Numbered from the stretch's first letter, positions 51,995-60,668 are shown. The stretch: 64,000 nucleotides of DNA from Bacteroides timonensis (GCF_000513195.1 NZ_CBVI010000016.1:1-64000), one strand, 5' to 3'. The notes: generated from the letters alone by a model not told the origin. A program made the numbers and translations.

Positions 51995-53014
51995 TCAACG
52001 GCGTTGTCGTCGTACTGACGCCTTCGGGGCTGCTGCTTCCCGCTTAGATACCGATTGAGACTTACCTGCGGAAGCTTTTAACTTTGATGAGGAAGAAGAT
52101 TTACTTTTGGTTGTAACAGCATTGTCACGCCCCCTTTTCTTCGAATTAGTCTTCGCTGTTTTTATTCCCGAAGCTGTGGAAACCGAATCCGTTTCTTCTA
52201 TAAGGTCCCTGCCATACAATGTATTTTCAAAATCCACCAGTTCTTTTTCAATCCGCTTCTGCTCTTTCACCATGGCGCTATCCGTAGGGCAATATTGTGA
52301 CAAAGTACGATTTTGCAGATTGGTTGTTTTATAAATATCTCCTTTATACAAGCGTGCCGTAAAGAAGTCATCCCAAGTACTGTTTGCCGCATTATTATAA
52401 TTGCTAACGGAGACTTTTGTCTGAGTCAGATAGGGAACCAAGTCTTTATAGTTCACCCAAAACATAGGTAACTTCACTTTCTCCGAACTGAATTCTTCCG
52501 AACGATGCAGCACCGGACAGATAGCCGTTATCACCGAACCATAAGTAGAAGTGCGCTGGTCAAAATACCAGACCTCCTTCACAAAGTAACTCAATACATC
52601 CGCTGAAGGTATATCGCTATTACTGATAGACAAAACACTGTCACGGCGATTTGCCACTTTCTTCAGTTCATAATAAATTTGAAAGCGATCCAGCACATCA
52701 CGGAAAGTCACCTCAGCATCTTTCTGAAAGCGCTCCGTACCATCCAGCTGATATTCATAAGCCGGAATTTTCTTTTGCGCCAACAAGCGGAACATGGTAG
52801 CGAAAAGATTCATCTTATTTCCCTGCGGTTCCACCGGATAGTATAACGCACCATTGGTATCCTTTGTCAAATCCAGCGTACGATAGATTTCACGCATCCA
52901 CACCACATCCTCTGGCAAGCCAGGCGAACCCGGATATTGCCTTTGCGCCCACCCCACTGAAAGATTCAGTGCACAGAGTGCGACAGCTATCATGAGTTTC
53001 AAGGAAAGTTTCAT
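51995..53014 (-). CDS. gldN: T9SS/gliding protein GldN (PorN)
   Basis: 339 residues: signal peptide MKLSLKLMIAVALCALNLSVGWAQ-type (residues 1-24) and the GldN domain (DVVWMREIYRTLDLTKDTNG, FWVNYKDLVPYL). It forms the periplasmic ring with GldK on the outer membrane. The C-terminal ~50 residues (after IKTAKTNSKKRG) are an unusual Ser/Lys/Arg-rich, probably disordered tail. It is last in the porP-gldKLMN operon, 33 bases after gldM. Confidence 0.9.
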   Translation of the reverse strand: MKLSLKLMIAVALCALNLSVGWAQRQYPGSPGLPEDVVWMREIYRTLDLTKDTNGALYYPVEPQGNKMNLFATMFRLLAQKKIPAYEYQLDGTERFQKDAEVTFRDVLDRFQIYYELKKVANRRDSVLSISNSDIPSADVLSYFVKEVWYFDQRTSTYGSVITAICPVLHRSEEFSSEKVKLPMFWVNYKDLVPYLTQTKVSVSNYNNAANSTWDDFFTARLYKGDIYKTTNLQNRTLSQYCPTDSAMVKEQKRIEKELVDFENTLYGRDLIEETDSVSTASGIKTAKTNSKKRGRDNAVTTKSKSSSSSKLKASAGKSQSVSKREAAAPKASVRRQRR

Positions 53015-53047
53015 AGTCTTATACCTTATTATATTCGATTTCTAATT

Positions 53048-54619
53048 TTAATTCACAATCACTTCCAGTGTAGTAGGCAGCAAACGCTCCACCCCATCCG
53101 GCCCCACCGCACGAACTCGGGAAATATAGAAACGTTTACCTCTGGATAAACGGCGGAACATATCTTTCTGACGTGTAGAGAATGAAGCCCCCGAAGACAC
53201 TTCCGGCACGGCATTTCCCATATTATCAAAGAAAACAGTTTCAAATCCCAGCACCCGGAAGTTGATATTCAACAAACCATCATCAATAGCAGCTACAATG
53301 CCGGGAGTATTCATCAAAATTGCTTTAGACAATCCACGCTCCCCCCGATATCGTTTAGGTGTCCCGTCTTCCGTATATTCTATAAACGGTGAAGGATCAG
53401 GCAACTGGCGTACACGATAAGTATAATCCCCCATCGACTGCGTACGTCCGCCAACGGATGCTGTCACACGAATCACTACATCTTTACCGATAGTCGTAGG
53501 ATGAGCAATATACCCATTTCCGGAACGGTTCAGAGTTCCGTTTCCATTCACAATACTTGCCTGTACCTGTCCCCCCGGCACTCCGGGAACAGAAATACTG
53601 ATCGGATTATCATATCCGGCATAGAGTACATTCATCATTGTAGCAGAAACCGTAGCAGTAGGTTCAACCACCGTATATTTCTGTGAGAACTCTCTGCGAA
53701 GCACTTCGCCATTCCCTTGCGCCAACTCCAAATAACCATCCAAAAAGAACTCCCCTGTACGGTTGCAAACGGTTTCGAACCATCCTTCGGCATTATCCGG
53801 TTGCTTTTCACCGGCTATGTAAATAGAAGGGCGCTGAGTAGAGTCCACAGCAGCCAGAATGACACGGGCACTGTACGTACCACCGCGCACCACATTCTGA
53901 GAGGTAGGAATGACATAAGCTTGAAGTTGATTTACACGTACATCCTGCACATCGGTATTCTGCGTCAACAAATGCAATACTTCACCTTCAGCATAGCGCA
54001 CATCACTTTGCAGCTTGGTTAACAGCGTGACAGCTGCGGCCACCGGAGTATTTTCAAAGATATATTCCTGCCAGTTTTTTCCTGCTGCTGACGCCTTACG
54101 CGGTACTTCAGTACCCAGATTATCACGGATGATCTTCTGTTGTATCGGATCGGTAACAAGAGTCAGAATATTTTCCCGGTATTGATTGATGCGGTTGAAC
54201 AGCGCTTTGCCCTGTCCGCTACCAGGTGCAAGCATCACAAAAGAAGCAGCTTCCAAGTCTTCTTTATTGGAGATATTGGCAACATCCCCATTCTTGCCAT
54301 CCGCTTCCTTCACAATGCGTAGTTTCAATTCATCCACATAGGTATAGAGCGAATCGGACATATTCTTCACACGTACCGCTTTCTCAAACCACGGTCCTAT
54401 TTTCTCAGGATTACGTTCATTGGCACCGGCAAGCCCGTCATATAGTGATTGATTCTGCACGGTAGAGTTTGCCGTTGTACGGGAAAGACTTTCATCTACC
54501 AATGAAAAACCATTCAGCACATCCGACGAAACATTGAGTGCCAGCATCGCCATCAGGACGATATACATCAGGTTTATCATCTTCTGACGCGGAGAATCCG
54601 GGTTAGTGTTCAGAGACAT
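53048..54619 (-). CDS. gldM: T9SS/gliding motor protein GldM (PorM)
   Basis: 523 residues: one membrane helix near the N-terminus (MINLMYIVLMAMLALNVSSD) followed by a long periplasmic part. The periplasmic domains include VLAAVDSTQRPSIYIAGEKQ and the C-terminal ISRVRAVGPDG. In the F. johnsoniae and P. gingivalis systems GldM spans the periplasm as a dimer, passes energy from the GldL proton channel and reaches the GldK-GldN ring. Length is as in characterised homologues. Confidence 0.93.
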   Translation of the reverse strand: MSLNTNPDSPRQKMINLMYIVLMAMLALNVSSDVLNGFSLVDESLSRTTANSTVQNQSLYDGLAGANERNPEKIGPWFEKAVRVKNMSDSLYTYVDELKLRIVKEADGKNGDVANISNKEDLEAASFVMLAPGSGQGKALFNRINQYRENILTLVTDPIQQKIIRDNLGTEVPRKASAAGKNWQEYIFENTPVAAAVTLLTKLQSDVRYAEGEVLHLLTQNTDVQDVRVNQLQAYVIPTSQNVVRGGTYSARVILAAVDSTQRPSIYIAGEKQPDNAEGWFETVCNRTGEFFLDGYLELAQGNGEVLRREFSQKYTVVEPTATVSATMMNVLYAGYDNPISISVPGVPGGQVQASIVNGNGTLNRSGNGYIAHPTTIGKDVVIRVTASVGGRTQSMGDYTYRVRQLPDPSPFIEYTEDGTPKRYRGERGLSKAILMNTPGIVAAIDDGLLNINFRVLGFETVFFDNMGNAVPEVSSGASFSTRQKDMFRRLSRGKRFYISRVRAVGPDGVERLLPTTLEVIVN

Positions 54620-54696
54620 GGGGTTATTTACAATTTATAATTTACAATTTGGCTGCGCGATAGCTTTAACTCTCGTTCTATCGCTTCACCACTTTA

Positions 54697-55407
54697 TCAC
54701 TTAACCTGCACGGCTTGTAGCATACGGGCATAGACAGCATTCAGTTCTTCTATCTGACGCGCCATCTTGCGGGTTTGTTCATGCACCTGATCGATTGTAT
54801 TGATCTGAGTGCTGGCACTACGAAGCTGCATTTCATAGATGGCGTTGATACCTGCCAAATTACGGTTTAAAGCGCTCATCTGCTCAGCATCATGTGAAAG
54901 AGATTCGGCCTGTGCCGTAAAGCGCGAAAGCATTTCTGTCATTTCTTTCAGTTGGGCAATGTAAGCCTGCGTAGTTTCTTCCATTTCAGGAGTAAAAGCA
55001 GGGGCCGGAGTTCCGGGTGAATAATGATTCGCTCCTACAGTCACTGATACCGGCTGATTTGAAGGGACGGATTGTGTCTTCGGCAAATCATTTGTCCATC
55101 CACCGGCACTGCCGATTGTGCCATCTCCCACCACAACGATACCACCGGATGTAGCCGTCTCCGTCTGCCTTCTCGGCAAATCAAATGCAGAAATAAAAAA
55201 CACCAGCACCTCTGTTCCCATACCAATCCACAACATCAGGTTGGCACCAGGCAAGTGTGTCAGCTTGAACAATGTACCTGCAATGACAATAGCAGCACCC
55301 CAGCTATAGGCATAGTTCATAATGACCTTACCACGGTAACTCGCCATAAAATCCTGCAACTTTTGTCCAAAATTCCTCTTTTTATTTACAGTATCTTTTT
55401 CCATCAT
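54697..55407 (-). CDS. gldL: T9SS/gliding motor protein GldL (PorL)
   Basis: 236 residues: two membrane helices (about 33-53 and 57-75) and a cytoplasmic C-terminal region. A Lys (residue 48, TLFKLTHLPG) and Glu (residue 66, GMGTEVLVFF) in the helices match the proton-path residues of the GldLM motor. The linker is Gly/Thr/Pro-rich and the last 80 residues are coiled coil (ALNRNLAGINAIYEMQLRSA). It lies 20 bases after gldK. Confidence 0.92.
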   Translation of the reverse strand: MMEKDTVNKKRNFGQKLQDFMASYRGKVIMNYAYSWGAAIVIAGTLFKLTHLPGANLMLWIGMGTEVLVFFISAFDLPRRQTETATSGGIVVVGDGTIGSAGGWTNDLPKTQSVPSNQPVSVTVGANHYSPGTPAPAFTPEMEETTQAYIAQLKEMTEMLSRFTAQAESLSHDAEQMSALNRNLAGINAIYEMQLRSASTQINTIDQVHEQTRKMARQIEELNAVYARMLQAVQVK

Positions 55408-55427
55408 CTTACCATTTTACCATCTTA

Positions 55428-56885
55428 TCATTTCCCCTTCTTATTATATCCCACTTGTGTACGTACGCAACGGAACCCCACATACGAACGTTGCTCATTC
55501 TGATACTCCGCCGTGCGGGCATCCGAACGGATAAACGCGTTTACATCTTTCCATGAACCGCCACGCACCACTTTCTTCTTCATCGCATACGGATCATCCG
55601 GCGCGGCATTATACTGAATATCCGGATTGATATCACTTGCTTGCAGAACTCCCGACTCAGTATAAGCCGTTGAAGTCCACTCCGCCACATTACCTGCCAT
55701 GTCATACAATCCGTTCGAATTGGGTGTGTAAGCTCCTACACGGGTTGAAATCAGATTGCCGTCTTTGGTGTAATTTCCTTTACCCGGCTTATAGTTCGCA
55801 TTGTAGCATCCACGGTCATCTTTGGTTTCTTCACTCTCTTTCCAGGGATATTTATTATCCTCCCTTCCGCGTGCGGCAAATTCCCATTCGGCCTCGGTCG
55901 GCAGGCGATAGCGCTGGATATATTTAGCCTGTCCACGTAGACCTGCAAGTAAATAATTGGTACGCCATGCACAAAACGCATTCGCCTGTTCCCAGCTGAC
56001 ACCCACCACCGGATGCTCGTTGTAACTGGGATGGTTGAAATACAAACGCATATATTGTTCATTATTCGCGTTCGGAAAGTCATTCACCCAACAGGTTGTA
56101 TCGGGATAAACATTTACTATATAGCTGTTTAGAAAATCCCATTCGCTGGATAACGGACGTGTAATAGTACGGTTCACAATCCGCCCTTCATCATCAATGT
56201 ATGCCGTATCCTTCGTTATCATAATCACCTCTTCCGGATTCACCCGTATATCGGTATTCTTAACACGTTCAGCGGGATTCAGGCGATTATGACGCTTGGC
56301 AGCCTCAGCATAGTCATAAATCTCATAATAATAATTCATCTGACCGGCATCCAGCATCAGCGTACCATCGATAGGATGATGCTTATATACGCTTTCGATA
56401 GCCATCTGCTCATCCTCTGTCGCCCGCTTCCAGGGAATGGGCTTCGACCAGTTCAGATAAGGTTTGATAGGATTTCCTTCCCGGTCTTCTTCTATCTTAT
56501 ATAATTCATTACCGCCATAAGCAGGATCTGCCAGACGTTCACGGATAATGGAATCGCGTACCCAATTGACAAACTGTTTATATTCGGCAACCGTCACTTC
56601 CGTATCATCCATCCAGAAAGACTCGACTGAAATTTCCCGTGAAGGAACGATTGTTCCCCACAAGCTGTCTTGCTTGTCGGGTCCCATTTTCACCGAACCA
56701 CGTTTCACCAGCACCATACCGTAAGGCGCAGGCTCATTCCATGCCACGGCACTGGCTCCTATCACTTCGCCACCTCTCATGGAACTGTTTCCCACCGTCC
56801 CCATGCACGAAACCAACGAACCGAACAGCAATAAAGCCGCCCCGTACCACGCATGAATTGTTTTCATTCCTTTATTCTTTCCCAT
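55428..56885 (-). CDS. gldK: T9SS/gliding lipoprotein GldK (PorK)
   Basis: 485 residues: a lipoprotein signal ending LLFGSLVSC with Cys near 27, then a formylglycine-generating-enzyme-like (SUMF1) domain (FWMDDTEVTVAEYKQFVNW, HPVVGVSWEQANAFCAW, RLPTEAEWEFAARG, RGGSWKD, YVGFRCVRT). In T9SS this fold is structural rather than catalytic. It forms the outer-membrane ring with GldN. An internal ATG six codons in (MKTIHAWYG) is an alternative start. It lies 15 bases after porP. Confidence 0.92.
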   Translation of the reverse strand: MGKNKGMKTIHAWYGAALLLFGSLVSCMGTVGNSSMRGGEVIGASAVAWNEPAPYGMVLVKRGSVKMGPDKQDSLWGTIVPSREISVESFWMDDTEVTVAEYKQFVNWVRDSIIRERLADPAYGGNELYKIEEDREGNPIKPYLNWSKPIPWKRATEDEQMAIESVYKHHPIDGTLMLDAGQMNYYYEIYDYAEAAKRHNRLNPAERVKNTDIRVNPEEVIMITKDTAYIDDEGRIVNRTITRPLSSEWDFLNSYIVNVYPDTTCWVNDFPNANNEQYMRLYFNHPSYNEHPVVGVSWEQANAFCAWRTNYLLAGLRGQAKYIQRYRLPTEAEWEFAARGREDNKYPWKESEETKDDRGCYNANYKPGKGNYTKDGNLISTRVGAYTPNSNGLYDMAGNVAEWTSTAYTESGVLQASDINPDIQYNAAPDDPYAMKKKVVRGGSWKDVNAFIRSDARTAEYQNEQRSYVGFRCVRTQVGYNKKGK

Positions 56886-56900
56886 TGTTCGTATATTCTC

Positions 56901-57857
56901 TTACAAAATCCGTACACTCTTATGCAAGTTCCGGTTTTTCTTAAATACATTCAAGTCCAATGCATACCTCACTACCAGATCGTGGCTACCACTTGCGACA
57001 CCTATCTTCGAAGTAAAACACTCATAAGCATATCCTAACGTCACGCCCCGCACCGTCAATCCGAAGCTGAATGTCACCGAGGTATCCGGCGAATAAGTCA
57101 ATCCTCCACTAAGCACCCGGGAATGATAGGTATAAAACAATCGTCCCGTTACATCCAGCCTTGTAGAAGTAAAATCACTTTGCAACTGCATAGAAGGTTG
57201 TATGGAAATTAACGGATTACGCGTCTGAATATTGTATCCACCTGTCAAATAAAAGATAGGATGTATTTTTATCTGGCTTTTGTCTCCCAGAGAGACACGG
57301 GGAGCTGTCAGGTGATGGGCAGAAAATCCTGCATAAAACTTAGGGTGCGAATAGTATCCACCCAGTCCGAGATCAACGGCCATTCCACTCTCCGCAGCAG
57401 TCGGAAAAGCTTCATCATCCGTTTCATCTCCAAGATTGATATCAGATGGATCAAACGATACGGTCAGCATCCCCACTTGAAGTCCAATGCCCAACTTACC
57501 TTTCCGGATTTTCATCTGATAGGCATATTGTCCCCAGAAACGTTGGTTACGGAACAGGCCGATCCCCTCATTGAAAAAGCCTACACCCACACCATGCTGT
57601 TTATTGAACAGAGTAAAAGGCATATCAGCCCCAAAGTACATTACGCGCGGAGCATGTGTAAAACCCATCAACTGCATACCGTACGAACCATAAATATTCA
57701 TTTTATTATCTGTCTGCCCCGCCCAGCCGGGATGATAATATCCCTTCACCTCCCAGTATTGACTGAAGCGTGCATCAAATTGCGCCTGACCTTTTGCCGC
57801 ACAAAAGAAAAGACAGATAAAAATTATATATTTCAGGATACGGCTACATTTCATCAA
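56901..57857 (-). CDS. porP: PorP/SprF family outer membrane protein
   Basis: 318 residues: signal peptide (IIFICLFFCAAKGQAQ) and the Bacteroidetes PorP/SprF domain (FSQYWEVKGYYHPGWAGQ, GLGGYYSHPKFYAGFSAHHL, FSFGLTVRGVTLGYAYE). It is a 14-stranded barrel thought to anchor or feed the T9SS. It is the first gene of the operon, in the same order as porP-porK-porL-porM-porN of P. gingivalis. No consensus promoter is seen in the 42-base gap from the GNAT gene. Confidence 0.9.
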   Translation of the reverse strand: MMKCSRILKYIIFICLFFCAAKGQAQFDARFSQYWEVKGYYHPGWAGQTDNKMNIYGSYGMQLMGFTHAPRVMYFGADMPFTLFNKQHGVGVGFFNEGIGLFRNQRFWGQYAYQMKIRKGKLGIGLQVGMLTVSFDPSDINLGDETDDEAFPTAAESGMAVDLGLGGYYSHPKFYAGFSAHHLTAPRVSLGDKSQIKIHPIFYLTGGYNIQTRNPLISIQPSMQLQSDFTSTRLDVTGRLFYTYHSRVLSGGLTYSPDTSVTFSFGLTVRGVTLGYAYECFTSKIGVASGSHDLVVRYALDLNVFKKNRNLHKSVRIL

Positions 57858-57899
57858 TATAAGAACTGATAAAACGAGAAAAAATTGTGTAAAACAGAA

Positions 57900-58346
57900 T
57901 CAAAAAGAGAAAGACAAATCACAATTCTGTTCTACCCCACTTATAGTAGCTCCTAGCTTCTTATAAAAACCAATAGCAGGCTTGTTCCATCCTGACACTT
58001 GCCAGCGCAATCTGTGGCAGCCTGAAACTTTTGCGTATGTTATAATTTTATGTATCAACAGTGAGCCTACCCCCTGCCCTCTGAAAGCCGGCCTTACATA
58101 CAAATCGTCCATATACAATGACTTGCCGACCCATGTATAATAACCAAAAAAGTAAGTAACATAACCGGCAATCTCTCCATCCGGTGTTTCCGCAACGAAG
58201 CAATTGAAATATTCTTTCTCCTCCATCATCTGATCTACCGTATTTGTCATTCTCTCAGGCAAATTCTCAAATTCAGCAAACTCTCTGAACAAAGCATTAA
58301 TCTGATTGAAATCTGAGGTAGTAGCTTCCCGTATATTAATCTCCAT
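57900..58346 (-). CDS. GNAT family N-acetyltransferase
   Basis: 148 residues starting MEINIREATTSDFNQINAL, with the acetyl-CoA loop RGQGVGSLLIHK (R/Q-x-x-G-x-G) and the downstream LRWQVSGWNKPAIGFYKKLG typical of the SAT1/spermidine acetyltransferase subgroup. The substrate is uncertain. The frame is open upstream to 58427, but the -7 box at 58389 fixes the shorter start. Confidence 0.88.
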   Translation of the reverse strand: MEINIREATTSDFNQINALFREFAEFENLPERMTNTVDQMMEEKEYFNCFVAETPDGEIAGYVTYFFGYYTWVGKSLYMDDLYVRPAFRGQGVGSLLIHKIITYAKVSGCHRLRWQVSGWNKPAIGFYKKLGATISGVEQNCDLSFSF

Positions 58347-58388
58347 ACTTTTTTTTGAGGTTCCTACTGTATAAGACTTTATTTTTAG

Positions 58389-58420
58389 CAAATATATATC
58401 ACATATATGAGATATACAAT
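58389..58420 (-). promoter_or_regulatory. Promoter of the GNAT gene (possibly of porP-gldN too)
   Basis: Minus-strand TATATTTGC at 58388-58396 with ATTG (58417-58420) 20 bases upstream. The start point near 58384 gives a leader of about 38 nt. As no promoter is seen before porP, the T9SS operon may be read from here. Confidence 0.6.
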
Positions 58421-58593
58421 CATGCATCTGAAAGTTTACGTTTAAACAATGACCTTTTTGATTCTTTACATTTTCACCGCTATTCCTTTACCTTCAGCCC
58501 GGAAAAAATACACAAAACAGGATGAAAGGAAACATCTTTTTTGCCTCGCTTGCAGAAGATTAAGACTTGTTTTAAGTGCCTGTCCGCATTTTA

Positions 58594-58625
58594 GGCATGG
58601 TTTGTGTGAATAATCATGCCGTTTT
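58594..58625 (+). terminator. Terminator-like hairpin in the GNAT-DUF488 gap
   Basis: GGCATG (58594-58599) and CATGCC (58615-58620) form a 6-bp stem with a 15-base loop followed by GTTTTT on the plus strand. No gene is upstream in that direction, so it may end a small RNA or be fortuitous. Confidence 0.35.
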
Positions 58626-58788
58626 TCACTTTCATCTTTTTCATCGGCTTTCAGACTGTTGCCGTATCAATATCCCTTGCTTCGTCTTCCTGCGTATTTT
58701 TGGTCTGTGTACGTTCGCACTCCAGCGTTTCGGGGCGTAGCGGTTCTTGGGTGTAGCGTTTTGTGGCCCAACATGCAATCCGGAGGGG

Positions 58789-58819
58789 GGCTATGCTTCT
58801 CAATGTCAGTAGCATAGGG
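58789..58819. repeat. Small hairpin near the cruciform
   Basis: CTATGCT and AGCATAG flank a 13-base loop, about 50 bases left of the large inverted repeat, with related TGTGGCCCAACATGCA further left. The gap 58421-59082 has no supported gene; besides these repeats I see nothing else in it. Confidence 0.45.
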
Positions 58820-58865
58820 ACATGACACTTGGAACTTATTACCTTGAGAACCGGGACTCCCTTTG

Positions 58866-58944
58866 CTTTGCTGCTCAAGATGGCATCTTGTGTAGCACAA
58901 CATGCCATCTTAAACAACACAAGATGGCATCTTGAGCAACAAAG
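58866..58944. repeat. 28-bp imperfect inverted repeat with palindromic arms
   Basis: Arms at 58866-58893 and 58917-58944 are inverted copies with two mismatches. Each arm contains CAAGATGGCATCTTG, itself a palindrome around one base, and the 23-base centre holds a third, partial copy (ATGCCATCTT). The DNA could form a cruciform or bind a dimeric protein. The minus-strand open frame covering it has repetitive, atypical composition and is not called as a gene. Confidence 0.7.
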
Positions 58945-59082
58945 GTAGTCATGCTTCAGTAGATATGCAAGCTTTTTGCGGGGGAAAGGTAATAGTGATG
59001 TACATGCTTATCACTCTTTGTTCATATCCCGTCAATAATGAACTAATTCCGCCAATTATTTGTATATATAAAAAAGAAAGCT

Positions 59083-59448
59083 ATGACGCAGATAAAAATC
59101 AAACGGGTCTATGAAGACCCCGAAGCAGAAGACGGTTACCGCGTATTGGTAGATCGTCTATGGCCTCGCGGCATGAAAAAAGAATATCTGAAATATGATG
59201 TCTGGGAAAAAGACATCACGCCTTCCCCCGAACTCAGGAAATGGTTTCATGAAGATGCGGCAGGACATTGGGAGGCTTTCTCAGATATGTATCGGAAAGA
59301 ACTGGAAACATCTGAAGCCACACGGAACTTTCTGGCATCAATCAAACCTTATAAAACGGTTACTTTGCTATATGCCTCCAAAGAACCTGTCCGTAATCAT
59401 GCCCGCATTCTGCAACAGTTTCTGGAAGCCAACCTTGGGCAATCGTGA
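59083..59448 (+). CDS. DUF488 family protein (YeaO-like)
   Basis: 121 residues with the DUF488 motifs RVLVDRLWPRGMKKE near 20, PSPELRKWFHED near 48 and VTLLYASKEPVRNHARIL near 93. The family is widespread; the function is uncertain. The ATG at 59083 follows about 140 bases after the cruciform. Confidence 0.88.
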   Translation: MTQIKIKRVYEDPEAEDGYRVLVDRLWPRGMKKEYLKYDVWEKDITPSPELRKWFHEDAAGHWEAFSDMYRKELETSEATRNFLASIKPYKTVTLLYASKEPVRNHARILQQFLEANLGQS

Positions 59449-59464
59449 ATATTCACTATCTTTG
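59434..59464 (+). promoter_or_regulatory. Promoter of the HipA-like kinase/DUF3037 pair
   Basis: TATCTTTGC at 59457-59465 is an exact -7 box and CTTG (59434-59437) lies 19 bases upstream. The -33 part is inside the end of the DUF488 gene. The leader is about 53 nt. Confidence 0.65.
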
Positions 59465-59521
59465 CAGCAGTCATCCCCTCAAAAGAGCCGGACGGCCTAA
59501 CTATTTTCTGAAAGGACAATC

Positions 59522-60307
59522 ATGATAGAGTTGCGAACAGTCAATCTGACCCGTTACATCACTCCTTTGCGCGAAGGCGGTTCACTGCCAGCACTGGCGG
59601 AAGCTGATGACGAATTCAAATACGTCGTAAAGTTTCGTGGTGCCGGCCATGGAACAAAGGCATTGATATCCGAACTAATTGGCGGAGAGGTTGCGCATAT
59701 ACTTGGATTCAGAGTGCCGGAGCTGGTGTTTCTGAACCTCGATGAAGCATTCGGACGGACCGAAGGAGACGAAGAAATACAAGACTTATTGCAAGGCAGC
59801 CGCGGACTGAACCTGGGGTTACACTTCCTTTCGGGTGCCCTGACATTCGATCCTGTAGCAACCAAGATAGAGCCGGAACTTGCCTCACGTATTGTCTGGC
59901 TGGATGCCTACCTAACCAATATAGACCGTACTTTTCGCAACACCAACATGTTGATGTGGCACAAGGAACTTTGGCTGATAGACCACGGTGCTTCTCTTTA
60001 CTTTCACCATTCATGGGAAAACTGGGAGAAACATGCGGTAAGTCCGTTCACCTATATCAAAAATCACGTGCTGCTACCCGAAGCATCCCGACTTGAAGAA
60101 GCCGATACCGTCCTTCGTCCCATGCTGACTGATGAAAAGATACAGCAGATCGTCGCACTTATTCCTGACGACTGGCTGCACTGGGAAGATACCCATGAAA
60201 CGCCCGAAGAAATCAGAGATATCTATACCCGCTTTCTGACCGAAAGACTGGCCCATTCCGAAATATTTATAAAAGAAGCACAGAATGCAAGGAAAGCACT
60301 TATATGA
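59522..60307 (+). CDS. HipA-like protein kinase (HipA family, short form)
   Basis: 261 residues resembling the kinase core of HipA without its N-terminal subdomain (HipA is about 440). Kinase residues are visible: Lys37 (KYVVKF), Glu51/56 after it (ISELIGGEVAHILG), catalytic Asp135 with Asn140/142 (NIDRTFRNTN) and metal-binding Asp154 (LIDHGASL). In toxin systems HipA phosphorylates glutamyl-tRNA synthetase; the target here is unknown. No HipB-like DNA-binding antitoxin is adjacent. The gene overlaps the next by 23 bases. Confidence 0.85.
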   Translation: MIELRTVNLTRYITPLREGGSLPALAEADDEFKYVVKFRGAGHGTKALISELIGGEVAHILGFRVPELVFLNLDEAFGRTEGDEEIQDLLQGSRGLNLGLHFLSGALTFDPVATKIEPELASRIVWLDAYLTNIDRTFRNTNMLMWHKELWLIDHGASLYFHHSWENWEKHAVSPFTYIKNHVLLPEASRLEEADTVLRPMLTDEKIQQIVALIPDDWLHWEDTHETPEEIRDIYTRFLTERLAHSEIFIKEAQNARKALI

Positions 60308-60668
60308 GTACGCAGTTATTCGCCTGGTTCCCAAAGTAGAACGTGAGGAGTTCTTCAATGTGGGAGTAATCCTTTTCTCGAAAAGAGCAGGTTACATCAA
60401 GTCCGTTTGTCAGGTAAACGAGGACAAACTGAAGCTATATGTTTCCGAAGTAGACCGGGAATTGGTATTTGCCCATTTGGATGTATTTAATAAAATATGT
60501 TCGGGAGCCAAAGACGGCGGCCCCATCGCCCAACTTGATGTACCGGAACGTTTCCGCTGGCTGACTGCCGTAAGAAGTTCCTGTATTCAAACGTCCCGTC
60601 CGCATGCCGGTTTCTCCGACGATCTGGACAGGACGTTAGAAAGATTATTCAAAGAATTGGTTTTATAG
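60285..60668 (+). CDS. DUF3037 family protein
   Basis: 127 residues with the DUF3037 pattern YEYAVIRLVP then EEFFNVGVILFSKRAGYI, and acidic ends. Its function is unknown. The start overlaps the HipA-like gene by 23 bases in another frame, indicating translational coupling and a shared function; from memory the two families are commonly adjacent. Its last six bases overlap the convergent helicase gene. Confidence 0.85.
   Translation: MQGKHLYEYAVIRLVPKVEREEFFNVGVILFSKRAGYIKSVCQVNEDKLKLYVSEVDRELVFAHLDVFNKICSGAKDGGPIAQLDVPERFRWLTAVRSSCIQTSRPHAGFSDDLDRTLERLFKELVL

Noticed and set aside
58651..58920. 89-residue minus-strand open frame over the cruciform repeat
   Set aside because: Its 5' part is made of the inverted repeat, it has no promoter or recognisable domain, and composition is unlike neighbouring genes. 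It is better explained as repeat DNA.
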